A stretch of DNA of 64,000 nucleotides, taken from assembly GCF_007829835.1 (NCBI RefSeq), contig NZ_VIWP01000004.1:62001-126000 (forward strand), in the 5' to 3' direction. Each line of letters opens with the position of its first letter. Position 1 is the stretch's first letter. Of this stretch, positions 1 through 8,795 are shown in pieces. The translations under genes and the position numbers were made by a program. The stretch is from Neorhizobium alkalisoli. Its GTDB lineage: Bacteria > Pseudomonadota > Alphaproteobacteria > Rhizobiales > Rhizobiaceae. The notes beneath the pieces are model-generated. The model was not told where the DNA came from, ran no database searches, and saw nothing but the letters and a program-made list of their open reading frames with translations.

Positions 1-535
1 AAAACGCGATGTAGTTGATCTTGGTCGGATCGACACCGGCTGCCTTGGCAATCAGACCGGCCGTGATGTGGTCCGTGCCGCCGGCCGAACCGCCGCCCCA
101 GGAAACAGCGCCCGGATTGGCCTTCAGCTTGGCAACCAGGTCGGCAACCGTCTTGATGTCGGACGCAGCCGGAACGACGATCGATTCATATTCGCCGGTC
201 AGGCGTGCGATCGGGGTGACGTCCTTCAGGGTAACGGGCGACTTGTTGGTCAGGATCGCGCCGACCATGACGTAACCGGTCACCATGATGGCGTTCGGGT
301 TGCCCTTCTGCTGGCTGGCGAACTGCGCGATACCGATCGTGCCGCCGGCGCCGGGAACGTTCATCACCTGCACGCGCTTGGAAATCTTTTCCTGCTGCAG
401 AACGGTCTGCAGCGAACGCGCGGTCTGGTCCCAGCCGCCGCCGGGAGCGGCAGGCGCCATGATCGAATAGTCGGCGGCATAGGCCGGCAGGGCAACGGCG
501 CCGGCAAGGAAAGTGGCGAGGAAGAAATGCTTCAA
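1..535 (-). CDS. tctC: TctC-type tricarboxylate-binding protein (partial)
   Basis: Translation from a TTG at 533-535 gives a signal peptide (MKHFFLAT..., ending AYA) and the TctC core signature [17 protein letters not shown], followed by [15 protein letters not shown] text ([17 protein letters not shown]). The frame stays open to base 1, so only about 178 N-terminal residues of an expected ~320 are present. Family members are periplasmic binding proteins of tripartite tricarboxylate transporters and bind citrate or related di- and tricarboxylates for TctA/TctB, which would lie to the left of the window. The TTG start is chosen because a strong GGAGGA (complement at 543-548) sits 7 bases upstream and the signal peptide begins there. 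The nearby TctD/TctE pair supports the assignment. Confidence 0.9.
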   Translation of the reverse strand, partial: MKHFFLATFLAGAVALPAYAADYSIMAPAAPGGGWDQTARSLQTVLQQEKISKRVQVMNVPGAGGTIGIAQFASQQKGNPNAIMVTGYVMVGAILTNKSPVTLKDVTPIARLTGEYESIVVPAASDIKTVADLVAKLKANPGAVSWGGGSAGGTDHITAGLIAKAAGVDPTKINYIAF

Positions 536-548
536 GGTGTAATCCTCC

Positions 549-770
549 GTTGGCGTCCGCGGACGCTGAATGGCTTTTTTTCGAAATGGGAAGAAAAAAT
601 TGGGCAGGCAGTCATGCCGCCGATCGTCCCCTCCCATCGCGCATCATGCCCCCGCCTCCACGGTGGCTGATTGCCGGCTAAGCGAGCATATCAAGCTGAC
701 ATCCACCTGACATTTTGCCGCAGGGGCCGATTTTGGCAGGCTCCCGGCCCCTACGCCAGCGAATTTATGC
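549..770 (-). promoter_or_regulatory. tctC upstream region with PhoB-like direct repeat
   Basis: This 222-base gap lies between tctC and the next minus-strand gene. Bases 696-713 hold two exact copies of a 7-mer separated by 4 bases (CTGACAT CCAC CTGACAT on the plus strand, ATGTCAG GTGG ATGTCAG in the tctC sense). The 11-base period is what OmpR/PhoB-family response regulators bind, and TctD, encoded 2 kb away, is one. A TATGCT just downstream in the tctC sense could serve as the -10. A perfect 14-base palindrome (553-566) sits just upstream of the tctC ribosome binding site. The TctD link is inference. Confidence 0.5.
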
Positions 771-1865
771 CTATTGAAGCCTCAGAACCTCGTTCCAGCG
801 GGAAATCAGCCGCGCCCGCTTCACCTGGTCGAGATAGACCATCAGGCCAAGGCTGACAGGCACCGGCTTCAGCTGCCCGCCCAGCATTTCGCGCATGGTC
901 GTCGCCGTGTTCTCACCCGCCACTTCCGGGCTGACGGCCGGGATCTGCAGCTCGCGGGCCATGATCGTCTGGCCCGCCTTCGACATGAAGAATTGCAGGT
1001 AGAGCTTTCCGAGATCCGCATGCGTCGCCGCCTGCGGAACGAGCCCGATCCGCGACATGACGACGGTATAATCCTTCGGCAGCAGGATCCCGACATCCGG
1101 ATGGCGCGATGCCCAGTCGGCCGCATAGGAGCCGACGATATTGTAGCCGAGCAGGAAACGTCCATCCGCCACACGCTCGAGGATCGCCTCGCTGGTGGAA
1201 TAGAGTTTTACGCCCGCAGCACCCATCGCCCTGACCACGGACCAGATATCGCCGAACTGTTCCTGGTCTCGCGACATGAACAGAAAACCGACGCCGGACC
1301 GCTCGATGTCATAAGTGCCGATCCGGCCGTAGACGGCATTGCCCTCTTTCTGCAGGTAGTCGACAAGTTCGGCCCGTGTCGCGGGCGGCTTGGTCTTGTG
1401 GAAGCTCGGCTTGTGATAGACGAACACGGCCGGCTCGAAGGTCAGCGCATAGACGGTGTTGCGCCAGTTGGCCCAGCTCGGCCAGGTAGCACTCATCGGC
1501 AGGTCGCTGCGTTGCGCATAGCCGTCATTGGCAAGCTTGACCTGCAGGTCCATGGCTGAGGAAAAAGCGAAATCGGCGGTCTTTTCGCCCGCATCCGTTT
1601 CCCGGACGATCCGATCGTAGATCTGCCCGGTCAGCAATTCCTCGTATTTGACGGCCACGTCCGGATAGGCCGCCTGAAAGCCGGCAATCATCGGCTTTGC
1701 GATCGGTTCATCAAGCGACGAATAGACGATCAGCTCGCGGGCATCCGGCTTGCCGGAAGGCGCCGGATACAGCACCTCGCGGGCCGCCACGGGACCCGCG
1801 GCCATACCGAGACAGAGCCAACCGAGACAGAGCCAATGGCGTGATAGAAAATGCAGTCTCCTCAT
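771..1865 (-). CDS. ABC-type extracellular solute-binding protein
   Basis: A 364-residue protein with an N-terminal signal peptide (MRRLHFLSRHWLCLGW... ending GPVAA) followed by a periplasmic binding fold of the iron/extracellular solute-binding type (ELIVYSSLDEPIAKPMI near the mature N-terminus, then KYEELLTGQIYDRI). No ABC permease or ATPase lies next to it. Its only neighbours are tctC and tctD/tctE, so it may be an accessory ligand-binding partner of the TctE sensor instead of a transport component; this is inference. The ATG at 1863-1865 is chosen over a TTG at 1899-1901 because the signal peptide begins there. Neither start has a strong Shine-Dalgarno sequence. Confidence 0.75.
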   Translation of the reverse strand: MRRLHFLSRHWLCLGWLCLGMAAGPVAAREVLYPAPSGKPDARELIVYSSLDEPIAKPMIAGFQAAYPDVAVKYEELLTGQIYDRIVRETDAGEKTADFAFSSAMDLQVKLANDGYAQRSDLPMSATWPSWANWRNTVYALTFEPAVFVYHKPSFHKTKPPATRAELVDYLQKEGNAVYGRIGTYDIERSGVGFLFMSRDQEQFGDIWSVVRAMGAAGVKLYSTSEAILERVADGRFLLGYNIVGSYAADWASRHPDVGILLPKDYTVVMSRIGLVPQAATHADLGKLYLQFFMSKAGQTIMARELQIPAVSPEVAGENTATTMREMLGGQLKPVPVSLGLMVYLDQVKRARLISRWNEVLRLQ

Positions 1866-2064
1866 GCCGCAGAGAATGCCTGACCGGAATGGCTGCGACA
1901 AGTTGTCAGGCGGCCCCTTGTGTCCGTAAACGTGCTGCCTGCAAACTTTCCGGCAGCGTGGCGCGGCTGCCGCTTGTTTTCACATCCGCCATTCCTACCT
2001 GCTGTCCGTCATTTCCTGCCGGTGTGAAAACCCGCCCGGCATTTCTCAAGAACAGGTGTCTGCC

Positions 2065-2571
2065 ATGTCTCTTTCGCTCTATGACGTCAGCGTTCCGGTC
2101 TTCCTGCGCGCTTTTTCCAACCTCACCGAAATCCTCAAGAAGGCGGAAACCTTTGCCGATGAGAAGGGCATTGCCCATGCCGATCTCATCAATGCCCGGC
2201 TGATCGAGGACATGCTGCCGCTTGCCGGCCAGATCCAGCGTGCCAGCGATACGGCGAAATTCGTCGGCGTTCGTCTCGGCCAGGCGGAAAACGTGCCGAT
2301 GGAAGACAACGAGGCGAGCTTCGCCGATCTCCACGCCCGCATTGAAAAGACCGTCGCCTTCCTCAAAACCATTCCCGCTTCCGCATTCGAGGGCCGGGAA
2401 AATGCCGAGGTCGTGCTGAAGACCCGAAGCGGCGAAACGACCTATACCGGCCGTGATTACCTCCTCGGTTTCGCCCTGCCTAATTTCTACTTCCACGTCA
2501 CCACCGCCTACGCGATTATCCGCCACAAGGGCGTACCGGTCGGCAAGATGGATTATATCGGCCGCGCCTAA
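2065..2571 (+). CDS. DUF1993 domain-containing protein
   Basis: A 168-residue soluble protein beginning MSLSLYDVSVPVFLRAF and ending near VGKMDYIGRA, which matches the whole-length DUF1993 family (usually about 165-170 residues; DinB-like four-helix fold predicted for the family). Function is unknown. No signal peptide or membrane segment is visible. A GTG three codons upstream (2056) is possible; the ATG at 2065 fits the family N-terminus better. It sits between the divergent binding-protein gene and tctD, 75 bases before tctD, and shows no evident functional link to them. Confidence 0.8.
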   Translation: MSLSLYDVSVPVFLRAFSNLTEILKKAETFADEKGIAHADLINARLIEDMLPLAGQIQRASDTAKFVGVRLGQAENVPMEDNEASFADLHARIEKTVAFLKTIPASAFEGRENAEVVLKTRSGETTYTGRDYLLGFALPNFYFHVTTAYAIIRHKGVPVGKMDYIGRA

Positions 2572-2646
2572 AGCCTGCGCGATGCGATGCTGATGACTTC
2601 CTCGTTCCGCGCTTGTAGATTGCCGCGAAACGGGGGGTGAATTTGC

Positions 2647-3324
2647 GTGCGAATACTGCTTGTCGAGGATAATCAGGCACTTGCCAGCGGGCTCGCGGCA
2701 ATCCTGCGCGGCAGCGGTTATGCGGTCGATCTGGTCGGCGACGGCGCCTCTGCGGAGGCCGCTGCCGCCGCCGAAAGCTATGATCTCGTCATCCTCGATC
2801 TCAACTTGCCGGAAATGGATGGGCTTGACGTGTTGCGCTCCATGCGCGCCCGCCAGAACCGCGCAGCCGTGATGATCCTCACCGCCCGCGGTGCACCCGA
2901 AGAACGGGTAAAAGGCCTCGATCTCGGCGCTGACGACTACATGATCAAGCCCTTCGACATTTCCGAGTTCGAAGCGCGCATCCGTGTTCTGCTGCGCCGT
3001 CAGGCGGGCCTTCGAAGCTCGATCATTACCTATGGCGGCGTTACCTTCGATCTCACCTCCCGCACCTTCTCCAGCGCCGGCGTGCCGCTCGATATTCCGG
3101 CCCGCGAAGTGGCGCTTCTGGAACTGCTGTTCCTGCGCGCCGGCAAGGTCGTGTCCAAGGAAGCGATCATCCGTTCGTTGACGGGGTTTGACGACGATCT
3201 CTCGCCGAATGCGATCGAGCAATATGTCAGCCGCCTGCGTCGCCGGCTTGGCCCCTTTGCGCTGACCGTCAGGACCGCCCGCGGCATCGGTTATTACCTC
3301 GAAAAGCTGGCCGCGCCCGAATGA
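2647..3324 (+). CDS. tctD: TctD-like response regulator (OmpR/PhoB family)
   Basis: A 225-residue two-component response regulator. The receiver domain (about 1-115) has the acidic pocket (VEDN), the phosphoacceptor D51 in VILDLNLPEMDG and a conserved K in MIKPFD. The C-terminal winged helix (about 125-222) ends in the OmpR-type RGIGYYL motif. Translation starts at GTG 2647 with GGGGGTGA directly upstream (2632-2639). The stop overlaps the start of the kinase gene by 4 bases (ATGA), so the two are translationally coupled. Proximity to tctC suggests it activates the tripartite tricarboxylate transporter, as TctD does in enterobacteria. Confidence 0.88.
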   Translation: MRILLVEDNQALASGLAAILRGSGYAVDLVGDGASAEAAAAAESYDLVILDLNLPEMDGLDVLRSMRARQNRAAVMILTARGAPEERVKGLDLGADDYMIKPFDISEFEARIRVLLRRQAGLRSSIITYGGVTFDLTSRTFSSAGVPLDIPAREVALLELLFLRAGKVVSKEAIIRSLTGFDDDLSPNAIEQYVSRLRRRLGPFALTVRTARGIGYYLEKLAAPE

Positions 3325-4703
3325 TGCGGCCGGCGGTTTATTCCCTGCGGCGCTGGCTGCTCGGCTGGCTTCTGGCCTCTACCGCCCTGATCGGCTCCGT
3401 GGCGATGATCGATACCTGGGACGAGGCGGTCGATACCGCCAATGAAGTCTCGGACCGGGTTCTCGCCGGCTCGGCGCTTGCCATTGCCGAAAGGGTGATC
3501 GTTGCCGAAGACGGATCGCTGGAAGTCGATATTCCCTATGTTGCACTCGAAATGCTGACCTCGGCAGCGCAGGACCGTGTCTTCTACCGGGTCGACGGGC
3601 CGCCCGGCACGTTCATCACGGGCTATCAGAACCTGCCCTCCATTCCCCGACGCGAAGGCCAGGCCGTAGCATTCGGCAATGCCGCCTTCCGGGGGGAGCC
3701 GATCCGCATGGCGGTGCTCGCGCGCTCCGCATCGACCGGCATCAGTTCCGTGCCCTTCACCGTCACGGTCGCGGAAACGACCATGGCGCGTGCCCAGCTC
3801 ACCCGCACCATCCTGATCCGCTCGGCGCTGCGCCTGCTGTTCATGATCCTGGGTGCTGCGGTCATCGTCTGGGTGGCGGTGACGCTTTCCTTGAGGCCGC
3901 TCTACCGGTTCAGCGAAGCGATCGCCGAGCGCAATCCGGATGACCTGCATCCCATCAGCCAGCGCGTGCCGAACGAGGTCCAGGGTGTGGTCGATACCGT
4001 CAACTCCTTCATGGTGCGGCTGGAAGGTGCCCTCGATGCGCTCCGCCACTTCACCGGCAATGCCAGCCACCAGTTGCGCACGCCGCTTGCGATCGTCCGC
4101 ACCCAGCTGGCGCTGGCAAGCCGCGCCACCGATCTCGACGAGGCGCGCAAGGCGGTGCGCAAGGCCGATGAGGCGGTGGGAGATGCCGAACATATCCTCG
4201 CCCAGCTTCTCTCCATGGCGCGGATCGATGCCTCGGCCCGCTCCTCGACCATGCGCGAAATGGATCTGGCAGAACTGGTGCGCGGCATGACGGCCGATCA
4301 CGTTCCCCAGGCCGCCGATGCCGGCATCGATCTCGGTTTCGAGGGCGATTGCGAAGTCAGGGTCTCGGTCGAGCCGCTTCTGATCGGTGAGCTGATGAAG
4401 AACCTGATCGGCAACGCGTTGCTTTATGCCGGTACGGGCTCGGAAGTGACCGTCCGCGTGCAGATGGTCGAAGGCGCACCGCTTCTCGAAGTCGAGGATA
4501 ACGGCCCCGGAATTCCTGCCGAAAAGCGCGAGCAGGTGCTCAAACGTTTCGAACGCGGAGGCCGCAATGACCAGACCGGTGCCGGCCTCGGCCTTCCGAT
4601 CGTCGAGGAAATCGCCCGCCTGCATGGCGCCTCAATGAGCCTCACGGAAGGTGAGGGGAGCCGCGGCCTGAAAGTCCTGATCCGGTTTCCAGCCGCGGCC
4701 TGA
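3321..4703 (+). CDS. tctE: TctE-like sensor histidine kinase
   Basis: A 460-residue membrane histidine kinase. TM1 is at about residues 12-30 and TM2 at about 166-190. Between them is a periplasmic region of about 135 residues of the 2CSK_N type found in TctE. The dimerisation/phosphoacceptor helix has H250 in FTGNASHQLRTPLAIV. The HATPase domain has N-box (MKNLIGNALLYA), DNGPGIP and GAGLGLPIV motifs. It overlaps tctD by 4 bases and ends 4 bases before the stop of the convergent nagA. It probably senses a tricarboxylate or similar ligand in the periplasm; the ligand cannot be read from the sequence. Confidence 0.88.
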   Translation: MMRPAVYSLRRWLLGWLLASTALIGSVAMIDTWDEAVDTANEVSDRVLAGSALAIAERVIVAEDGSLEVDIPYVALEMLTSAAQDRVFYRVDGPPGTFITGYQNLPSIPRREGQAVAFGNAAFRGEPIRMAVLARSASTGISSVPFTVTVAETTMARAQLTRTILIRSALRLLFMILGAAVIVWVAVTLSLRPLYRFSEAIAERNPDDLHPISQRVPNEVQGVVDTVNSFMVRLEGALDALRHFTGNASHQLRTPLAIVRTQLALASRATDLDEARKAVRKADEAVGDAEHILAQLLSMARIDASARSSTMREMDLAELVRGMTADHVPQAADAGIDLGFEGDCEVRVSVEPLLIGELMKNLIGNALLYAGTGSEVTVRVQMVEGAPLLEVEDNGPGIPAEKREQVLKRFERGGRNDQTGAGLGLPIVEEIARLHGASMSLTEGEGSRGLKVLIRFPAAA

Positions 4704-4707
4704 TCAA

Positions 4708-5871
4708 TCAGGCCTGAAACACCCTGTTGCCGCCGATCCAGGTGCTCTTCATCTGCAGATCAGTGGTCAGAAGCACGAAATCCGCATCGAAACCGGCCTT
4801 CAATGCACCCTTGCGGTCGTCCACGCGCGCGGCCTCTGCCGGATGGGCGGAGGCCATGCGCAAGACGTCGTCGAGCGGCAGGCCGAGCCTTTCATGTGCG
4901 AAACGCACCGAGGCGACCATGTCGATATCGGCGCCTGCCAGCGTTCCATCGGCCAATGTCAGCCGCCCGTCACGACGCAGGATTTCACGGCCATTCAGCG
5001 TGAACGAAGTCATGTCGGTGCCGATCGGCGACATGGCGTCGGTGACGATGAAAATCTTTCCCGGCCCCTGTTTTGCCCGGATCGCCGCAGCCATCGCCGC
5101 CGGATGCACATGAATGCCATCGGAAATCAGGCCGGCATACAACGAGCCGAGATCGAGCGCTGCGCCGACAAGCCCAGGCTCTCGGTTGCCGAGCTGGCTC
5201 ATCGCATTGAACAGATGCGTCGCGGTGCGTGCGCCCGCTGCGGCATAGGTCGCGGCCGTCGCGTAACTCGCCTCGGTATGGCCGAGGCTGACGATGAAGC
5301 CCGCCTCCGCAAGCCGGCTCACCTGTTCCGGCGTGACGTTTTCCGGAGCAATGGTCGTTAGCAGCACATCCATCCTGCCGCGGCAGGAGAGGATGAGTTC
5401 GATGTCGCTCTCCTCCATCGGCCGGATCAATTTTGGATCATGCGCCCCCTTGCGGGCGACGGAGAGGTGCGGGCCTTCGAGATGCAGGCCGAGAAACCCC
5501 GGTACATGCGCCTCGGCCGCGCGCTTGCCGGCCTCCACCGTCGCGGCGGTAATCTCCGGCGTATCGGTGATCAGCGTCGGTAAAAGCGCCGTCGTGCCGA
5601 ATTTGGCATGCGCGGCGCAGATCTGGGTTATGCCTTCGACGGTCGGCTCTTCATTGAGCAACACGCCGCCGCCGCCATTCACCTGCAGATCGATGAACCC
5701 CGGCACCAGCAGGCTGCCATTGCCGGCCTCGACGATCTCGATACTGTCCGGCACGCCGGAAGCCGGCTCGATCGAGATGATCTTGCCCGCCTCTATCAGC
5801 AGCGCGGCATCATCATGCCAGAAGGTGCCGTCGAAAATCTGGGCGCCGACAATTGCCTTGCGCATCGTCAT
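4708..5871 (-). CDS. nagA: N-acetylglucosamine-6-phosphate deacetylase
   Basis: A 387-residue amidohydrolase that removes acetate from GlcNAc-6-phosphate to give glucosamine-6-phosphate in the cytoplasm. Visible family motifs are LVPGFIDLQVNGGGG, the metal-site HLEGPHLS with GAHDP, the HTEAS and THLFNAMSQL segments, and the catalytic aspartate in VTDAMSPIGTD. The length is usual for NagA. Its ATG overlaps the stop of the upstream SIS gene by 4 bases. It is the last gene of the minus-strand amino-sugar operon, and nothing separates it from the convergent tctE. Confidence 0.93.
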   Translation of the reverse strand: MTMRKAIVGAQIFDGTFWHDDAALLIEAGKIISIEPASGVPDSIEIVEAGNGSLLVPGFIDLQVNGGGGVLLNEEPTVEGITQICAAHAKFGTTALLPTLITDTPEITAATVEAGKRAAEAHVPGFLGLHLEGPHLSVARKGAHDPKLIRPMEESDIELILSCRGRMDVLLTTIAPENVTPEQVSRLAEAGFIVSLGHTEASYATAATYAAAGARTATHLFNAMSQLGNREPGLVGAALDLGSLYAGLISDGIHVHPAAMAAAIRAKQGPGKIFIVTDAMSPIGTDMTSFTLNGREILRRDGRLTLADGTLAGADIDMVASVRFAHERLGLPLDDVLRMASAHPAEAARVDDRKGALKAGFDADFVLLTTDLQMKSTWIGGNRVFQA

Positions 5872-6890
5872 ATCGTTTCCGTAACCTTCTTCAGCGCCAC
5901 CGGTGCATCGGGATTGAGCCCGCGCGACCGCGACCAGGCTTCGACAAATCCATAGAAGGGCAGGATCAGCGCCAGCGAATCGGTCAGCGGATGGCCGGTC
6001 GCGACGAAGGGCAGTTTGCGCGCCGTCTTCACCCGGTCGGAGGTCGCAAATGCCAGCGCGCCCTTGGCGCCGAGACTGTCGGCAATATCGCTGACGGAGG
6101 CTTCCGCCGCATCACGCGCGGCAAAGGTCAGCACGGGGAAACGCGGTCCTACCAGCGCCACCGGGCCATGCAGCACTTCGGCCGCCGAATAGGCTTCAGC
6201 GTGCATGTTGGAGGTTTCCTTGAATTTCAGGGCCGCTTCGCTGGCAATCGCCAGCGCCGGGCCGCGGCCAAGCATGTAGAGCGATTCCGCCTCGCCGAGC
6301 TCGGCGGCAAACGCGCTCCAGTCGAGCTTCACGGCCTTTTCGAAATGCTCAGGCAGCGCCCGAACGGCAGCTTTCAGCGCGTCGTCACCAACCCATTCGG
6401 AAAGCAGCGCAAGCCCCGCAACGATCGAGTTGACGAAGGACTTTGTTGCCGCAACCGCAAGCTCCGGCCCGGCATTGATATCGATCGCATGGCTCGAAAC
6501 TTCCGCGATCGGCGAGGGCAGGGTGTTGGTGAGGGCAATGCTGACCGCACCACTCTTCGTCGCCGCATCTGCCATGGAAACGATATCGGGGCTCTTTCCG
6601 GATTGCGAAATGGCGATGGCCGCGCCACCGCCGAGCTTGATATCGGCGCCGTAGATAGAGGCAAGCGAAGGCCCGAGCGAAGCGACGGGCCGGCCGGCGG
6701 TGAGCTCGATCGCATATTTGATGAAGGTCGCGGCATGGTCGGAAGAGCCACGGGCAATCGTCACCAGAAAGGCCGGGTCCTTTTCGCGCAAGGCCTTTCC
6801 GGCCTCAGCCAGCGCCTTTGCCGAGCCGTCCAGCAGGCGGGCTGCCGCTTCCGGTATTTCGTTGATCTCCTGCCGCATATGCGTCTGCAT
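5868..6890 (-). CDS. SIS-domain glucosamine-6-phosphate deaminase (NagB-II type)
   Basis: A 340-residue cytoplasmic protein with two SIS domains. The first has TIARGSSDHAATF and AISQSGKSPDIV, followed by GPELAVAATKSFVNS. It lacks the glutaminase domain of GlmS, as expected for the NagB-II/AgaS-type deaminases that convert glucosamine-6-phosphate to fructose-6-phosphate and ammonia. The ATG at 6890 is chosen because GAGG lies 7 bases upstream; an ATG four codons later lacks one. It lies between gntR (37-base gap) and nagA (4-base overlap), which supplies the pathway context. An isomerase role cannot be excluded. Confidence 0.85.
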   Translation of the reverse strand: MQTHMRQEINEIPEAAARLLDGSAKALAEAGKALREKDPAFLVTIARGSSDHAATFIKYAIELTAGRPVASLGPSLASIYGADIKLGGGAAIAISQSGKSPDIVSMADAATKSGAVSIALTNTLPSPIAEVSSHAIDINAGPELAVAATKSFVNSIVAGLALLSEWVGDDALKAAVRALPEHFEKAVKLDWSAFAAELGEAESLYMLGRGPALAIASEAALKFKETSNMHAEAYSAAEVLHGPVALVGPRFPVLTFAARDAAEASVSDIADSLGAKGALAFATSDRVKTARKLPFVATGHPLTDSLALILPFYGFVEAWSRSRGLNPDAPVALKKVTETI

Positions 6891-6927
6891 GCCAAATCCT
6901 CGAAGTCTTTTGGGCCTTACCGGCCCG

Positions 6928-7692
6928 TCAGTTTTCACCGAGCGAAAGCTCGGCCACGAAATCATAGGCGTCGCCGCGATAAAGCGAGCGCGTCAGTTCC
7001 ACCACTCGGCCGGAGGCGAGATAGGACACCCGCTCGATCGAAAGCCCGGCCGATCCGACCGGCACTTCCAGAAGCCCGGCATCATTCTTCTTCATGTTGG
7101 AAGCCGAGATGCGCTGGATGGCGCGCACCGGCCGCGCATCTTTCTTCTCCAGTTCAGCATAGAGCGAACCGGTCAGCGCACCCGGATCTGGCAAGAAGTC
7201 GGCCGAAATGCTGGCCCGCTCGATCGCCAGCGGCATGTCGTTGCCGATACGCAACCGCCCGATCCGCGCAACCATCGTGCCGGGCGCCAGGCCCAGCATC
7301 ATCATCTCTTCCGGGGAAGGGTGAAACAGTCCGCGTTCCAGCCACTCGGACCGGGTCACGAGCCCCCGCCGCGCCATATCCTCGGTAAACGACGTCAGCT
7401 TCGTCAGCGGCTGCTCGACACGCGACATCGGCCGCACGACGAAGGTCCCAGACCCATGCCGTCGGCTGAGCAATCCGTCCTTGACCAGATCATCGACTGC
7501 CTTGCGCACCGTCACGCGGCTGACATTGGCATAATCGGCGAGATCCCGTTCCGCCGGCAGCGCATCGCCATGGCCGAGCTTGCCGGACCGGATCGCATCT
7601 TCGAGGCTTTGGCGCAGTTTTCGGTAAAGCGGCCCGGTGCCGGCCGATTGCAGGCCGTCGAGCGGCAGGATGGCGGTGAGAGCCTGGTTCAT
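6928..7692 (-). CDS. GntR-family regulator of amino-sugar genes (NagR/DasR-like)
   Basis: A 254-residue transcription factor with an N-terminal GntR winged helix (about residues 20-90: LYRKLRQSLEDAIRSGKL, LPAERDLADYANVSRVTVRKA, RRHGSGTFV) and a C-terminal UTRA ligand-binding domain (about 110-250). Relatives of the HutC/NagR subgroup respond to phosphorylated amino sugars. The start overlaps the stop of the kinase gene by 4 bases. It probably represses both arms of this locus through the two operator-like sequences in the divergent intergenic region at 8589-8795; the binding assignment is inference. Confidence 0.88.
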   Translation of the reverse strand: MNQALTAILPLDGLQSAGTGPLYRKLRQSLEDAIRSGKLGHGDALPAERDLADYANVSRVTVRKAVDDLVKDGLLSRRHGSGTFVVRPMSRVEQPLTKLTSFTEDMARRGLVTRSEWLERGLFHPSPEEMMMLGLAPGTMVARIGRLRIGNDMPLAIERASISADFLPDPGALTGSLYAELEKKDARPVRAIQRISASNMKKNDAGLLEVPVGSAGLSIERVSYLASGRVVELTRSLYRGDAYDFVAELSLGEN

Positions 7693-8588
7693 CCACGCGC
7701 CTCCCTGCGGTCTTCGACTACGCTTCCGTAAGCCTTGACCGCCAGTTCCACGGCGCCGGTCAGCGCATCGGCCAGCGGTTCGGAAAGTTTTGTCCGGTGC
7801 CGTTCGGCAAGATAGGGCGGATAGAGGGGAGCAAGCCCGCCCAGCAGGCAGAGCCGCCCTTTGCCACCGGTCATCGCGGCGACGGCATCCAGCGCATCGT
7901 CGATGCCGTGTGCACCCGTCTTCAGAATGGAGATCGCGATCTCGTCGCCCTGGTCGGCAAATTCAAAAACCTTGGGCGTATAACGACCGAAATCGCCCGG
8001 TTTCGCCTGCCGGGCAAAATCGACCACCTTTTCCGGATCGCCGTCGAATTCGCGCAGGATCGCTTCCGCAAGCCCGGTCATCGGCCGCATCCTGTCATAG
8101 GCAAGCAGGCTTTCCTGCAGCGCCAGTTGGCCGAGCCGCGCGCCGCTGCCGAGATCGCTCACCTGAAAACCCCAGCCGGCGATCGAATGCAGCTCGCCAT
8201 TGCGACGGACGATATAGACCGTGCCGGTGCCGACGATGCCGATTGCCCCGTCTTCGTCGCCGATCGCACCCTGCAGGGCGATCACGCCATCCGAGACGAT
8301 GTCCGATCGAAGGAAGGGCAGGCGCGCCTTCACATAATTGACTGCATCGCCGACATTATTGCCGGCAAGCCCGAGAATGGCAGACGTGTTGGAAAGGTCG
8401 GGAGCAAGGCCGGCTTCTTCGAAAGCCAGGCGGGCCGCTTCTTCAATATGCTTGAGAGCGGTATCCGGATCGGTCAGGATATTCGAGGCGCCGCGCTTGC
8501 CGCGGCCCAACACCTTGCCTGTCGCGTCGGCCAGAGCCGCGCGGCAACTCGTGCCTCCGCCGTCGATCCCGATGAAATATGCCGTCAT
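7689..8588 (-). CDS. BadF/BadG-family amino-sugar kinase (GlcNAc/MurNAc kinase candidate)
   Basis: A 299-residue ASKHA-fold kinase. The N-terminal phosphate-1 loop is FIGIDGGGTSCRAALAD; LGLAGNNVGDAVNY and the GTGTVYIV region follow, with the adenosine motif CLLGGLAPL near the C-terminus. The BadF/BadG/BcrA/BcrD family includes eukaryotic-type GlcNAc kinase and the bacterial MurK, which phosphorylates both GlcNAc and MurNAc. MurQ is encoded divergently, so a MurK-like dual role is plausible here. The ATG at 8588 has GGAGGT 5 bases upstream; the longer frame to 8633 lacks family homology. Confidence 0.85.
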   Translation of the reverse strand: MTAYFIGIDGGGTSCRAALADATGKVLGRGKRGASNILTDPDTALKHIEEAARLAFEEAGLAPDLSNTSAILGLAGNNVGDAVNYVKARLPFLRSDIVSDGVIALQGAIGDEDGAIGIVGTGTVYIVRRNGELHSIAGWGFQVSDLGSGARLGQLALQESLLAYDRMRPMTGLAEAILREFDGDPEKVVDFARQAKPGDFGRYTPKVFEFADQGDEIAISILKTGAHGIDDALDAVAAMTGGKGRLCLLGGLAPLYPPYLAERHRTKLSEPLADALTGAVELAVKAYGSVVEDRREARG

Positions 8589-8795
8589 GGACACCTCCGA
8601 CGTGGATGATACCAAAAAAATACCATTTACCAAGGGGGAATTCCGGAGATATAAAATTCAAGTTATAAGACATTGGATAAAAATGATTTTTTAAAAGTAT
8701 GACTGTTTGCTGCTCGCCAAACGGTAACGAATGTTAATTTCCCGCTAGACAATTGGTATTTTTTTGGCATCATTTTAGCCAGAGGGAGAAACCGG
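8589..8795. promoter_or_regulatory. Divergent promoter region with paired operator-like sequences
   Basis: The 207 bases between the kinase and murQ genes contain two near-identical AT-rich sequences in opposite orientation. One is at 8606-8628 (read on the minus strand, AAATGGTATTTTTTTGGTAT then CAT), and the other at 8752-8773 on the plus strand (ATTGGTATTTTTTTGGCAT then CAT). Each has TGGTAT and TGGYAT half-sites 11 bases apart. Each lies just upstream of the start codon of one arm, where a repressor would block it. The GntR regulator of this operon is the obvious candidate. Between the copies the sequence is AT-rich, as promoters would be, but no single -35/-10 pair stands out. Confidence 0.6.

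Noticed and set aside
1906..3222. 438-residue minus-strand frame across the DUF1993 and tctD genes
   Set aside because: Both plus-strand genes show clear family motifs; the opposite frame is Arg/His/Gly-rich as shadows are.
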